A stretch of DNA of 64,000 bases from Liopterus haemorrhoidalis (GCA_963971575.1 OZ020625.1:23896992-23960991), one strand, 5' to 3'. Numbered from the stretch's first letter, positions 1-10,530 are shown. Numbers and translations: made by a program. The notes: a model not told the origin generated them from the sequence alone.

Positions 1-528
1 GATCTGATTATGTAAAAATATTTTACATATTTTATTTGATACATTTTTATTTTTTCAGGTACTGAATATGCAGTTCAATAATTCATGATCACAAGAATTT
101 CACAAGAAAAACTGTATTTTGCTTGCATTGTTATATTTTTGAGAACAACAATAACTGAATCATTTTCACATTTCTTTTTATGTTTTGGAATAATATCGAA
201 TAAGTTTAGTTAAAATGGTCAGTGTTATTTGGAAATAAATTTGTAAAATTTTTAACTTGTGTATTATTTTATTTATTATTTTTTATATTTTATATGTATT
301 AGAAAACCTGATGCAGAAAACTGAAACAAATGTCCAACTGTGATTTTCTCCCGTTCACCAATTGTTCGAAAGCTAATTTTTGCCCACCGATCCAGTGTTT
401 TTCGATTGCTGGCAGTCGATCCGTGACAAAATCTAACCGAACCAAAAGAAAAAAAGCCTAATACTATTTTGTATATTTTTTTTTTACTAGATTTTTAACA
501 TTTATTCCATCTTAATAATATAGGTATA
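1..528. other. AT-rich sequence, no feature seen
   Basis: No coding potential, RNA gene or terminal repeat is visible. The stretch is AT-rich with scattered short homopolymers. It may contain decayed repeat sequence that is not recognisable without a library. Confidence 0.5.
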
Positions 529-1489
529 AGCAGTTCACTTTTGTAAGAACAAACTAACAGGAAATTTTGTTTTCAATAGTTTGCACCTTTGAAGCTGTAT
601 GTCATGTTGGTATTAAAAAATGTCACTTTTTTAAAATGTCGCTCCATTTGACATATGTCATAATGAAAAATGATATCTTAATTATAATGATCATAACCTT
701 ATCAACCTAAAGTCGGTTTTACAGCGTAAAGAATATTTTTAATTGACAGTTAAAGTCAGTAATACACTATAAAAGTAACCAAAATAACCAAATTTAGTTT
801 GTTCTTACCAGTGATGGGCGCGTAAGTTACATGATGTAAGTTACCTCATTGTTGACGCGTAAACAATGATGTAAAGTAAACACAAACTCTTGTAAACAAT
901 GTAAACATTGTAAACAATGATTTAGACATGCGCACTTGTTTTGAACTACAGAACCTCATTTTCAATACATTTTTATAAATAATAAAATTTTAATGAAACG
1001 ATTTTAAATGAAAAAGTATCATTATACAGGTGTTACATACAAGTTAGTAAATATGAATATGAATAATAAAAAACTTGTTTCTTTAAAAATTTCAATCTAT
1101 TTTTTTTAATAACAAAATACATTAAATTTCCCCTTTAAGAAAATCAGCCTATATTTTTTAATAACGAAAAGATTCATTGCAAATTTTGCATAACGCACTA
1201 TATTTTCTTTCATTTTCTTTAATTAAAGCAAAACCTAGTTCTTCAGAACTATTCCTTCGGTTTCTTCCCACCATTTTTTAAATAAATTTATTGATTTGAA
1301 CTGAATATACCCTATAATATTCGTATTAAATAACTAAAACTAACCTCATTATTTGAGAGTTTAAAAAGTTTACATTGTTTACATTGTTGACAAGTTTACC
1401 AATTGTTTACGTAAGATTACACGTAAACGTAAACAATTAAAGTTTACGTGTAAACGCCCATCACTGGTTCTTACAAAAATGAACAGCTT
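529..1489. mobile_element. Short TIR element split by a hAT MITE
   Basis: The outer ends are mirror images: GCAGTTCACTTTTGTAAGAA at the left and the complement ending in GAACAGCTTATA at the right, with 'TATA'-like flanks. Without the nested element (809-1466) about 300 bp remain, matching the uninterrupted copy at 61918-62198 end to end. No ORF is present, so it is a non-autonomous DNA element. Parts of the family also occur inside the 1.72-kb elements (near 5080 and 9150) and near 41490-41740. Confidence 0.75.
809..1466. mobile_element. hAT-type MITE, 658 bp, with 8-bp TSD
   Basis: The element starts CAGTGATGGGCG and ends CGCCCATCACTG. It is flanked by a perfect 8-bp duplication GTTCTTAC (801-808 and 1467-1474). 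CAGTG-type ends with 8-bp duplications are the hAT signature. It has no transposase ORF and contains many short 'GTAAAC/GTTTAC' words near both ends. It shares its terminus with the element at 7287-7848. Confidence 0.88.
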
Positions 1490-1680
1490 ATATTTATTTT
1501 ACTCAGAGCTACTTTAAGTGAACATTTTGAACACTTATACATAAAAATACTTTAGTTTCAAGTCATTATAGACATTATAGACAGTACAATTTTTCATAAA
1601 CCGCAAAAGATATTAAAAATATTAGCTGTGGCCACCACAGGACCGACCGCCATCACAATGTACTTGTATAAAATACCTAC

Positions 1681-1838
1681 ATTTTTTTTTTTTAATTTTA
1701 ATTTTATGGTCTTTGCTGCTGTGGCAATTAGCCAGGACAATTTTTTATTTGAGAAAATGTCCATGCCTGAACGGGATTCAAACCCGAGACCTTCGCAGCG
1801 CAGAGCACATGTGTTACCACTACGCTACGCCGGTCGGC
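1681..1838 (-). mobile_element. tRNA-derived SINE, ~158 bp
   Basis: On the minus strand it reads a tRNA-like head with an A-box-like GTAGCGTAGTGGTAACAC and a B box GGTTTGAATCC, then a short unrelated body, and ends in an A-rich tail (about 1681-1705 on the plus strand). A flanking direct repeat AAATACCTA (1671-1679 and 1839-1847) is consistent with target-primed insertion. Pol III promoter boxes, A tail and target-site duplication together support a SINE rather than a functional tRNA gene; no full cloverleaf with a paired acceptor stem is evident. Confidence 0.82.
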
Positions 1839-1882
1839 AAATACCTAACATTCTAGCAGCAGACTAGAAATAACTTCGCCTA

Positions 1883-2969
1883 TAGTCGGATTGCTGATAA
1901 GTGACTGTTCGTTGCTACAAGTATCGATATTCAATACTATATGCTTTCTCTGTCTATATCATTAAAATTATTTGCATACTCATAGTAACGTATAGTGATC
2001 CAAGTTGACAACTAACCTTCAAAATTATTTGAATAAAAAACAAAGCATTAGAAAGAAACAGCATGATTCGTAGATATCTTTACTAATTAGAGCACGAAAA
2101 TAAATTAACAGCAGTACTCAAACAAACAAAATTATTAATTTTAAGGTAATAATTATAAATAAGGAAAAATGTATACTCATATGTAAATTTTGGATTATAA
2201 TTTATTGTTTATTCCAGCAGATTTAAAATTAAAGTTTGTGAATTTAATAATTGGCCGCAAGCTCATGACATTTTTGGCTCCGATTTCATACAGCATGCCT
2301 TTTGGAGGAGAGAATATTTACCCTGTGACAACAAAAAAGGGATGGTACTAAACCCCTGCACGCTTTCCGGTCATAGGGAAAATTGCATTTCCACTTGCAC
2401 AAAATTTTTGTGTTTTTCTCTGATTTAATATTGCTTGCCCTATTGTCAAAAGAAAGTTATAACAAATTTAAAGTCTTTTAATTATAGGCATGCTGTATGA
2501 AAACGCGGAAAATCATATTTTTTTATTACAAGATCACATGATCGTTTGAGCCCTTTGGGACCCTCCGAATCGCATGCATATATTTAAAAGACTTTAAATT
2601 TGTTATAACTTTCTTTTGACAAAAGGGCAAGCAATATTAAATCAGAGAAAAGCACAAAAATTTTGTGTTTAAGTGGAAATGCAATTTTTCCTATGACCGG
2701 AAAGCGTGCAGGGGTTTAGTACCATCCCTTTTTTGTTGTCACAGGGTAAATATTCTCTCCTCCAAAAGGCATGCTGTATGAAATCGGAGACCAAAAACTG
2801 TCATGAGCTCCCGGTCTAATATTTGAATTAATATTTATTACCAGACACTGACAGTTAAGACAAATAACAAAAAACATTTTTAAAATCGCTGAAAAATGGT
2901 AACTAGATTATTATATGAATGCACTACTTGATACAGACATGTAACAGTCACCTATCAGCAATCCGACTG
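1883..2969. mobile_element. TA-flanked TIR element, 1087 bp
   Basis: Ends are inverted copies: TAGTCGGATTGCTGATAAGT at left and the complement ending GCAATCCGACTG at right, each abutting TA (1881-1882, 2970-2971). The host repeat (family 2) reads through the single TA in other copies, so TA is the duplicated target, as in Tc1/mariner-like elements. No ORF is visible. A foldback element sits inside. Confidence 0.75.
2249..2818. repeat. Foldback element with ~240-bp inverted arms
   Basis: Arms of about 240 bp (2253-2493 and 2575-2815) are near-perfect reverse complements, separated by about 80 bp. Both start with GCTCATGACA and share a GCATGCCTTTTGGAGGAGAG stretch. The single strand could form a very long hairpin. 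No ORF. A fragment of the same family (AAATCAGAGAAAAACACAAG) recurs near 21598. Short spacer and long arms resemble foldback elements or long-TIR MITEs. Confidence 0.85.
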
Positions 2970-3099
2970 TAATAGGTATTTTCTAATAGATATTATTTAT
3001 CATGACCATGGAAACGTTACATATAAGTATGAAAAATAGATACTTACAGTCTATTCCAAACGATTAGGTGGAACTAACCGGAATTTTCATTTTTGTAAA

Positions 3100-3550
3100 T
3101 TGTCATTAGCTGTTTTCACCGATTGCCAACATATATAAGGGAGTTGTTCTGTACATACCGATTTTGACATTTCGAGATTTCGATGGAACATAACGTTTTG
3201 ACTATTTTTAGCATGATGTCTGTTGGTCTGTCTGTCCGTCCGGCTGTCCGTCCGTCTGTCCGTCCGTTCGTCTGTCTGTCTGTGTACACGTGCAGACCAA
3301 ATTCAGCTAAAAGGATTTTTATGAAACTGCATATTTAAGCTTTTGAAATCTATGGCACGAGTTGATCAACTTTTGGTAAAAATAGGTTGACTAGAAATGG
3401 GAGTCTACTCGTGTCGATTTTAAGATTTTTGCGAATATTTAGCAACAGAAAAATATTTCGAAAAATGTATTTAACAAAAGTTGCTATAAATGCAATAACT
3501 AATAACTTTTATTTGTGACGTTTTTTGATAAAACGAAAAATTTCGAACTA
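3100..3550 (+). mobile_element. GTCY repeat family 2, copy b, 5' part
   Basis: Starts at the family 5' motif (CACCGATTGCCAACATATAT) and includes CCGATTTTGACATTTCGAGA, a (GTCT/GTCC)n array (3227-3285) and GTGTACACGTGCAG. It ends in the conserved middle at AAAACGAAAAATTTCGAA. The 3' half is absent. GTCY arrays inside interspersed elements are known in insects (mini-me/MINE-type repeats); assignment to a particular mechanism is not possible here. Confidence 0.75.
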
Positions 3551-3837
3551 GACACAACAGTCATATTGCCTTGGAGCACAGCGCCGCCACCGGTAATGTC
3601 ACTTCTCAATAGTAGCGACTTCAATCTTTGTCTATTTGGTTAGTTCAACATAATTCCGCCAGATAGAGTCTTTCTTACGACAATTTGCTTATTGAGAACT
3701 GACACGCTCGGATACGCAGTCTGGTGGTGAAATATTGTACTACGCGACTGTAGTACAGTTTGAAATTATTACATATGTTCTGGTGTTGAATTTTTGTTAG
3801 AACGTCGAAAGATACATTTTCATAAAATAAAAATTGA
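3550..3837. repeat. Fragment of a family whose ends also form palindromes at 6.5-7.0 kb
   Basis: Contains a unit ending GGTAATGTCACTTCTCAAT (to about 3609), an 80-bp middle, then a second unit starting ATTGAGAACTGACACGCTC (from about 3692). Both units recur, each joined to its own reverse complement, at 6532-6682 and 6745-6995. Likely a decayed DNA transposon; no ORF. Confidence 0.55.
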
Positions 3838-6406
3838 TGTGAAGTGTGAATATTCACACATTTCAGGGTTTCGCAGGTATATAATAAGTGAAGGCGGTAT
3901 GCTGGGTGTGTAGGACAAATTTTACTTTGTAGTAATCACGGCAAAATGAACCATATTTTTAAAATAATTTATCGTCTGTTAATCATATAATAAGACTGGT
4001 TATTAAATTTACGCTCATAAAAATTAAATACAACATTTGTCAAAATATAACTAGAATTTTGACAAAATAATTTTAACATAATAAAAATGCAAAAAAAAAA
4101 CAGAAAAAATAAAATTCACTCCGCCCAGCAAACATTTTTATCCGGACCAGTACTGGTAAAGCACATACTCGCCGGCATTGAAAGTAATGGGCCAGTGCTG
4201 GCATTTCGTACTGGGCCAGTACCCCGGTGTCCCGTGGCCCTTAGCTGGTCCATTGATGTATCAGTTGCTGGCCCAGCAACGGTAAAGTGCATTGAAAGTA
4301 ATGGGCCAGTGCTGGCATTTCGCACTGGGCCAGTGCTGGCATTTCGCATTGGTCCAGTGCTGGCATTTTGCACTGGGCCAGTACCCCGGTGTCCCCGTGG
4401 CCGTTAGCTGGCCCATTGATGTATCAGTTGCTGGCCCAGCAACGGTAAAGTGCAAAATAATCGCATTAGTTGCAAGATTTATTTCTGACAGACTAGTGCT
4501 TATATTATACCCACTCTCTAGTGTTTCAAATGTAATATATGTGTACTTACCCAGTATTAAAATAAATTAATGGTTAGGTGCAAAATAAATACTCATTTGG
4601 CCATTTTCACCATCGTTGAATAAATTTATTTAACAAGTAAAGTTGACAATATCGCATCGGTTTTAAACTATTAATGAAGAAATTAACATTGCTGTCAATA
4701 GAATGATGAGATATTGTTAACTTAAGTTGTTAAATAAATTTATTCAACGATGGTAAAACTAGCCGATTGTAAATTGAATTAACAGTTATAATTTATTGAT
4801 TTATTTATAAATATTAAATAAATATAATTTCAGGAATAACAGGAATTAGTTTATTTAATTTATTAATTTAATGAAGAATTTTAAGAAAATGGTTTTCTGC
4901 CATTTCGGTCAAACCAATTTCATCCTAAAGATAAGGGGTGACTAATAATTTTCGCCAATATTCGTCTTGTATTATCTACCACATCTTTTCCCCCTGACTT
5001 GAAGAGTGCCAACCTAAAGAAATCATACTTGTTAAAATAAATTCAATAAACAAATTTTATAAGCATTAATGCTATAAGCTGTTCATTTTTGTAAGAACAA
5101 ACTAGATCTGGTTATTTTGGTGATTTTTATAGTGTATTACTGACTTTTAGAAACTTGGTTATATTGTAAAAAAAGCTTTACAGTTTTGGATTAAGTTTGT
5201 ATTATTTTAGGTTAGTATTATATTTACAAAATATTTAAGATGTCACTATTCAAAATGAAATATGACAAATTATATTTTTTAAATGACATATTTATAATCT
5301 TGTATCAGATTTATTAATAATTGAAAATTTTATTACATGAAAAAAACTATGATTGAACTAAACTAAAAATTAAACAATTTAATATGAAATAGTTTGTGTA
5401 AACTACGTCCTTAAATCTAACAAAACACACACAAATCACAATAAAAAACTGTATAATGCTCACAATCAATAACTATTCAAATACACATCTTTAAAAACTG
5501 TTCACCAACACGTCCCAACTTGAACTCACAGAATATTCTTTTATCGACCCTCGAAGGCCACGCCATTAGGGTGTTTTATGACTAAGAACGGTCAGACTTT
5601 TCAAATTATTACATTCAAAAAAAGTTATAAACATAAGCACTGGCCCGCTAGAAATAACCTTGGATTAATACAAATAAGGAATGCTTATAAAATGCTGGTA
5701 AAGTACTTCGTATAGGCGGAGTGCGAAATACAAATGTGAAGTACATTATTAATACTGGCATTGCACTTACTTTTGGTGCCAGCAATGTACCAGCGTAAAA
5801 GCAGTTTGCCGGCGTTCGGCCGTTAGTTCAATGTTTGCTGAGTTCGAGTACGCGCGCGTACTCGAACTCGGAACCCTTCGTTCCCCAGCCAGTTTAAGAG
5901 CGCTCTAACGCATGTAGCCATCGAACGCTATGCATATGAGTGTCTTACATTGGTATAACTTTTGTACTTTGTGAACCAAAAACCACAAAAAATGCGTTAT
6001 TTTCCAAAAACATAATCTGATCAAAAATTCCTGTTGTACTATTTCGGTTCACACCAATATACATTACTTAGATTTTTTTTAGATTTTTAGTTTAAACCAT
6101 CTGGGCTACAGGGTGTGGGACAAAAATTTTTTTGCACATTTTTGGCAAAAATCGCATCAAAATAATTTATTTTGCAAAAATAAAAATTTGATCGTTAATC
6201 CACGTACTAAGGGCTTTCATTTGATACCCTACTCAGAATTTAAAAAAAATATTTTTGTTTTCGATGAGCACATATTTGTTTATATTTTTAGGGGGGTATG
6301 TTTTTTAGATGATTTAGTATTTTTCCTATGTGCGGGTCAAAGAGTTGTATAAGCATGCCAAATTTCAACTCTCTAGGTTTAGCCGTTTGGCTACAATTTT
6401 TACCGA

Positions 6407-6440
<34 letters not shown>

Positions 6441-6490
6441 GACAAAATGACGGTATAAGGGTTTTTTGGTCATACCTACAAAACCCTAAA
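3838..6490 (-). mobile_element. TIR/GTCT/tRNA-like repeat (family 1), copy a
   Basis: Reverse orientation: the 3' terminus (complement of ATACCTGCGAAACCCTGAAA) is at 3861-3880 and the 5' terminus (complement of AGGGTTTTGTAGGTATGACC) at 6471-6490, with the tetranucleotide array at 6411-6442. A 1.72-kb element (4124-5842) is inserted near the tRNA-like cassette. The cassette on the minus strand around 5868-5930 has a B-box-like GAGTTCGAG and a GTTAGAGCGCT stretch unlike the cassettes of the other copies. Confidence 0.72.
4124..5842. mobile_element. 1.72-kb TIR element, left copy
   Basis: Begins CCCAGCAAACATTTTT and ends ATGTTTGCTGAG. A nearly identical copy in opposite orientation lies at 8387-10108. 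Internal landmarks: a minisatellite-like block (4170-4445) of units such as GGGCCAGTGCTGGCATTTCG, a 150-bp inverted repeat (4604-4757, ends ACCATCGTTGAATAAATT) and a segment of the AGTTCACTTTTG family near 5078. Reading frames across the minisatellite are translations of the repeat, not genes. Superfamily unassigned. Confidence 0.8.
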
Positions 6491-6531
6491 AATGTACTCT
6501 GCTTAAATTAACCTGTTCCCTGTTAGCATAT

Positions 6532-6682
6532 TGACAGCTGAATACTAGACAATTCAGCCATTTTGCCATGAATTACAGCGCCGCCAACAGTAATGTCACT
6601 TCTCAATTGAGAAGAGACATTACCGATGGCGGTGCTGTGATCCAAGGCAATATGGCTGTTGGCTCTAGTACTCAGCTGTCAG
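6532..6682. repeat. Palindrome, ~75-bp arms, centre TTCTCAATTGAGAA
   Basis: The arm GACAGCTGAATACTAGACAA...TAATGTCACTTCTCAA is followed directly, without spacer, by its imperfect reverse complement (TTGAGAAGAGACATTACCG...). The centre is at 6606/6607. The arm unit also occurs singly at about 3552-3609 and 8188-8260. Confidence 0.85.
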
Positions 6683-6744
6683 TATGCTTTGTCTTGTCTT
6701 GAATGACACCCAAAAATATAACAATATATTCTGCTTTTATAGTT

Positions 6745-6995
6745 TTACAACATCTTTCGACATTCTAACAAAAATTCAACAATAAAATATACGTAATAAC
6801 TGCAAGCAGTACTAGTGTGTCTAGTACAATATTTGACCACCAGACAGCGTATGCGAGCGTGTCAGTTCTCAATTGAGAATTGACAAGCTCGGATACGCAG
6901 TCTGGTGGTCAAATATTGTACTAGGCGCCTGTAGTACTGTTTGAACTTATTACATATGTTCTAGTGTTGATTTTTTGTTAGAATGTTGATAGAAA
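6745..6995. repeat. Palindrome, ~125-bp arms, centre CTCAATTGAG
   Basis: Arms contain CAATATTTGACCACCAGACA and its complement TCTGGTGGTCAAATATTG, with further matches outward to AACATCTTTCGACATTCTAA / GTTAGAATGTTG. The centre is at 6872/6873. The right arm equals the unit at about 3692-3810. The coding remnant at 7008-7180 follows immediately. Confidence 0.85.
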
Positions 6996-7007
6996 TTTTG
7001 AAAAACT

Positions 7008-7180
7008 TTAAAAGTAGAACAAATTGTAGTGTTTTTGGCTGTCATTCAAGACAGGACAAAGATAGGCATCTTAGTATTTTTCTTTTCTTAAGAAAAATGG
7101 AGGGAAAGTTAATATTAAGTCCAGATTGGAAAAGATTTGGTTATGGACAGGAGGAAGGCATGGGAATATATATATATTGA
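7008..7180 (+). pseudogene. THAP-like zinc-finger remnant
   Basis: The translation SRTNCSVFGCHSRQDKD followed by HLSIFLFLRK has the spacing of the start of a THAP domain (C-x4-C, then an F/P-rich segment that would normally read F-x-FP). The downstream Cys/His ligands are not visible within the 65-codon frame, which then stops. THAP domains are DNA-binding modules of P-element-type transposases and their host derivatives. The flanking palindromic units suggest the 5' end of a dead P-like element; this is inference. Confidence 0.45.
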
Positions 7181-7286
7181 GTTAAAAAGTAACTGATGCT
7201 ATGCGAGTTTGTTCATTACATTTGTCGCAGAAAAACTAAACTGCACTAATATATTAACAATAATAGCTAATAATATTAACTGCTTC

Positions 7287-7848
7287 CAGAGATGGGCGTC
7301 TACGCGTAAACTTGAATTTTTTACGTCTACGTGTAAATTTACCGTAGACAGCGTAGAGAAGTGTAGACTGTGTAGACACGTAGAATCTGGCGTAGAATAA
7401 TGAAAAATGAGGTTATGTAACGTTTAAAAAATAAAATACCGCCAGTTTTAAGTAGAAGAAGAAGTAAAGAACTCAAATTTAATATTTTTGACAGCTTCCT
7501 GATCCTTCCTGATTAAAACAACTGCTAACTTTTAATTTTACTTTTGTAGTTCATACAGACAGAAACCAAGTAATTTATGTTGTCCATAACAACATACGAT
7601 TTGTGAGATAACATTTTTGGAAACAATATATGTAATTAGTACTACATAAAATTGAAATAAACATAAACATTAAAGTAAACTATTTAAACTATTACCATTC
7701 TATTATTTCAAATATTACATTTAAACGTACTGCGCATGTACAGTTTACATTCTACATTCGACACGTAAACAAAGGCATATTCTACTTGACATGTTTACGC
7801 GTAAAATCTACATTAGTCTACATCATGTATTCTACGCGCCCATCACTG
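7287..7848. mobile_element. hAT-type MITE, 562 bp, with 8-bp TSD
   Basis: Starts CAGAGATGGGCGTCTACGCG and ends GCGCCCATCACTG. Perfect 8-bp duplication ACTGCTTC at 7279-7286 and 7849-7856. Related at the ends to the element at 809-1466, but its interior is built of GTCTACG/CGTAGA words instead of GTAAAC words. No ORF. Confidence 0.88.
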
Positions 7849-7856
7849 ACTGCTTC

Positions 7857-8386
7857 TGTCCAACTAAAACTAATTTTATTTAATGAGACAATGAACATAA
7901 TGCATTTGTTTACAAACATAATCCATATATTGTAAATTCAGATGACCGATACTCAGATGTACCACATAAAATTAAATGCCCGGCATTTAACACTTCAACT
8001 ACAAATTACACTTCAATAAATCTACTGAAATTAAACTTTAAATACTGTAATTTGATGCCCACTTTCTGTTATACACCTCAATACATGTGTAGCGTGTAAA
8101 AATTAAAAAAATTTGCAAATATTTACTCGCATTTTCATAAAATAAAAATGTACTGTGCTTAAATTAACCTGTTCGCTGTTAGCATATTGACAGCTGAATA
8201 CTAGACACGACAGCCATATTGCCTGACTACAGCGCCGCCAACGGTAATGTCACTCAATTCGCGACTCCAAATAACAGTGAGACATCTGGTGGCGACTAGA
8301 TAGATTAAACAGAAGCGTATATTTGTATGATATTTTTACTGTGTTGTGCTGCAGTTTATGTGAATTGAGACGTATTTTTAAATATA
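7857..8386. other. AT-rich sequence with a partial repeat, no gene
   Basis: 8145-8265 repeats about 120 bp of 6488-6605 in direct orientation (TGCTTAAATTAACCTGTTC onward). The rest shows no recognisable feature. Confidence 0.5.
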
Positions 8387-10108
8387 CCCAGCAAACATTG
8401 AACTAACGGCCGAACGCCGGCAAACTGCTTTTACGCAGGTACATTGCTGGCACCAAAAGTAAGTGCAACGCCAGTATTAATAATGTACTTCACATTTGTA
8501 TTTCGCACTCCGCCTATACGAAGTACTTTACCAGCATTTTATAAGCATTCCTTATTTGTATTAATCCAAGATTATTTCTAGCGGGCCAGTGCTTATGTTT
8601 ATAACTTTTTTTGAATGTAATAATTTGAAAAGTCTGACCGTTCTTAGTCATAAAACACCCTAATGGCGTGGCCTTCGAGGGTCGGTACAAGTGATATTCT
8701 GTGAGTAGTTAAGTTGGGACGTGTTGGTGAACAGTTTTTAAAGATGTGTATTTGAATAGTTATTGATTGTGAGCATTATACAGTTTTTTATTGTGATTTG
8801 TGTGTGTTTTGTTAGATTTAAGGACGTAGTTTACACAAACTATTACATATTAAATTGTTTAATTTTTAGTTTAGTTCAATCATAGTTTTTTTCATGTAAT
8901 AAAATTTTCAATTATTAATAAATCTGATACAAGATTATAAATATGTCATTTAAAAAATATAATTTGTCATATTTCATTTTGAATAGTGACATCTTAAATA
9001 TTTTGTAAATATAATACTAACCTAAAATAATACAAACTTAATCCAAAACTGTAAAGCTTTTTTTACAATATAACCAAGTTTCTAAAAGTCAGTAATACAC
9101 TATAAAAATCACCAAAATAACCAGATCTAGTTTGTTCTTACAAAAGTGAACAGCTTATAGCATTAATGCTTATAAAATTTGTTTATTGAATTTATTTTAA
9201 CAAGTATGATTTCTTTAGGTTGGCACTCTTCAAGTCAGGGGGAAAAGATGTGGTAGATAATACAAGACGAATATTGGCGAAAATTATTAGTCACCCCTTA
9301 TCTTTAGGATGAAATTGGTTTGACCGAAATGGCAGAAAACCATTTTCTTAAAATTCTTCATTAAATTAATAAATTAAATAAACTAATTCCTGTTATTCCT
9401 GAAATTATATTTATTTAATATTTATAAATAAATCAATAAATTTTAACTGTTAATAAAATTTACAATCGGCTAGTTTTACCATCGTTGAATAAATTTATTT
9501 AACAACTTAAGTTAACAATATCGCATCATTCTATTGACAGCAATGTTAATTTCTTCATTAATAGTTTAAAACCGATGCGATATTGTCAACTTTACTTGTT
9601 AAATAAATTTATTCAACGATGGTGAAAATGGCCAAATGAGTATTTATTTTGCACCTAACCATTAATTTATTTTAATACTGGGTAAGTACACATATATTAC
9701 ATTTGAAACACTAGAGAGTGGGTATAATATAAGCACTAGTCTGTCAGAAATAAATCTTGCAACTAATGCGATTATTTTGCACTTTACCGTTGCTGGGCCA
9801 GCAACTGATACATCAATGGGCCAGCTAACGGCCACGGGGACACCGGGGTACTGGCCCAGTGCAAAATGCCAGCACTGGACCAATGCGAAATGCCAGCACT
9901 GGCCCAGTGCGAAATGCCAGCACTGGCCCATTACTTTCAATGCACTTTACCGTTGCTGGGCCAGCAACTGATACATCAATGGACCAGCTAAGGGCCACGG
10001 GACACCGGGGTACTGGCCCAGTACGAAATGCCAGCACTGGCCCATTACTTTCAATGCCGGCGAGTATGTGCTTTACCAGTACTGGTCCGGATAAAAATGT
10101 TTGCTGGG
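8387..10108. mobile_element. 1.72-kb TIR element, right copy with TA TSD
   Basis: Begins CCCAGCAAACATTGAAC and ends ATGTTTGCTGGG, flanked by TA (8385-8386 and 10109-10110). It is the inverted near-twin of 4124-5842: the same minisatellite (9780-10060), the same nested 150-bp inverted repeat (9477-9625) and the same fragment of the AGTTCACTTTTG family. Differences seen are a few short indels and substitutions. A TA target site would fit Tc1/mariner-like mobilisation, but no transposase is encoded. Confidence 0.8.
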
Positions 10109-10239
10109 TAGTGTCTTAAATACAGTGCTTTTTAGCCGAAATATTGTTTGAACAGATAAATATTAAGAAAAAACTTCTGACATATACGCTTCTCGTCAAC
10201 CATTAACTGTTTTACGCAGCGCCGCCAACGTTAATTTCA

Positions 10240-10530
10240 GTCGCGAATAGGCAGCTGACGAACTGGAGAAATTTTTACGACAGATTTGGTTGCATAGCTG
10301 TAAATGGCGACGTAATTGAACAATTGCTATAAAATATAATTATTTATGTTAAAAAGAAATAAATAATTATTTATTTATTAATAAAATTACTATTATTTAT
10401 GATTGAATTTATTATTTAGATTACTAGTCGTTTATGTACATTTGCTTATAAAGCAAGGCTACTTGATAAAGAATGTTTTATAAAATTATTAAATTTCCTA
10501 CGAAGTAGTTGGAAGATAGTTTACTTACCT
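10240..10530. repeat. Inverted partner of the 16.64-16.93 kb repeat
   Basis: Segments such as TAAATAATAAATTCAATCAT (minus strand) and ATAAAATATAATTATTTATG match, in reverse orientation, the sequence at about 16640-16930. Both are diverged. Repeat family unknown. Confidence 0.55.

Larger units (their letters stand above)
1623..3047 (-). mobile_element. GTCY repeat family 2, copy a, 3' part with nested insertions
   Basis: The conserved 3' end of the family (GTGGTGGCCACAGCTGAT on its own strand) lies reverse-complemented at 1625-1660, and its body resumes at 2972-3047 (CCATGGAAACGTTACATATA). Between them sit a SINE (1681-1838) and a 1087-bp TA-flanked element (1883-2969). The tetranucleotide part is missing from this copy. 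Confidence 0.7.

Noticed and set aside
3227..3285. CRISPR-like or tandem direct repeat array
   Set aside because: Simple tetranucleotide repeat with no spacers, in an animal genome.
4087..4570. Several overlapping 60-106-codon frames with FRTGPVLAFRTGPV-type repeats
   Set aside because: They are translations of a minisatellite open in several frames on both strands and identical in the inverted twin; not genes.
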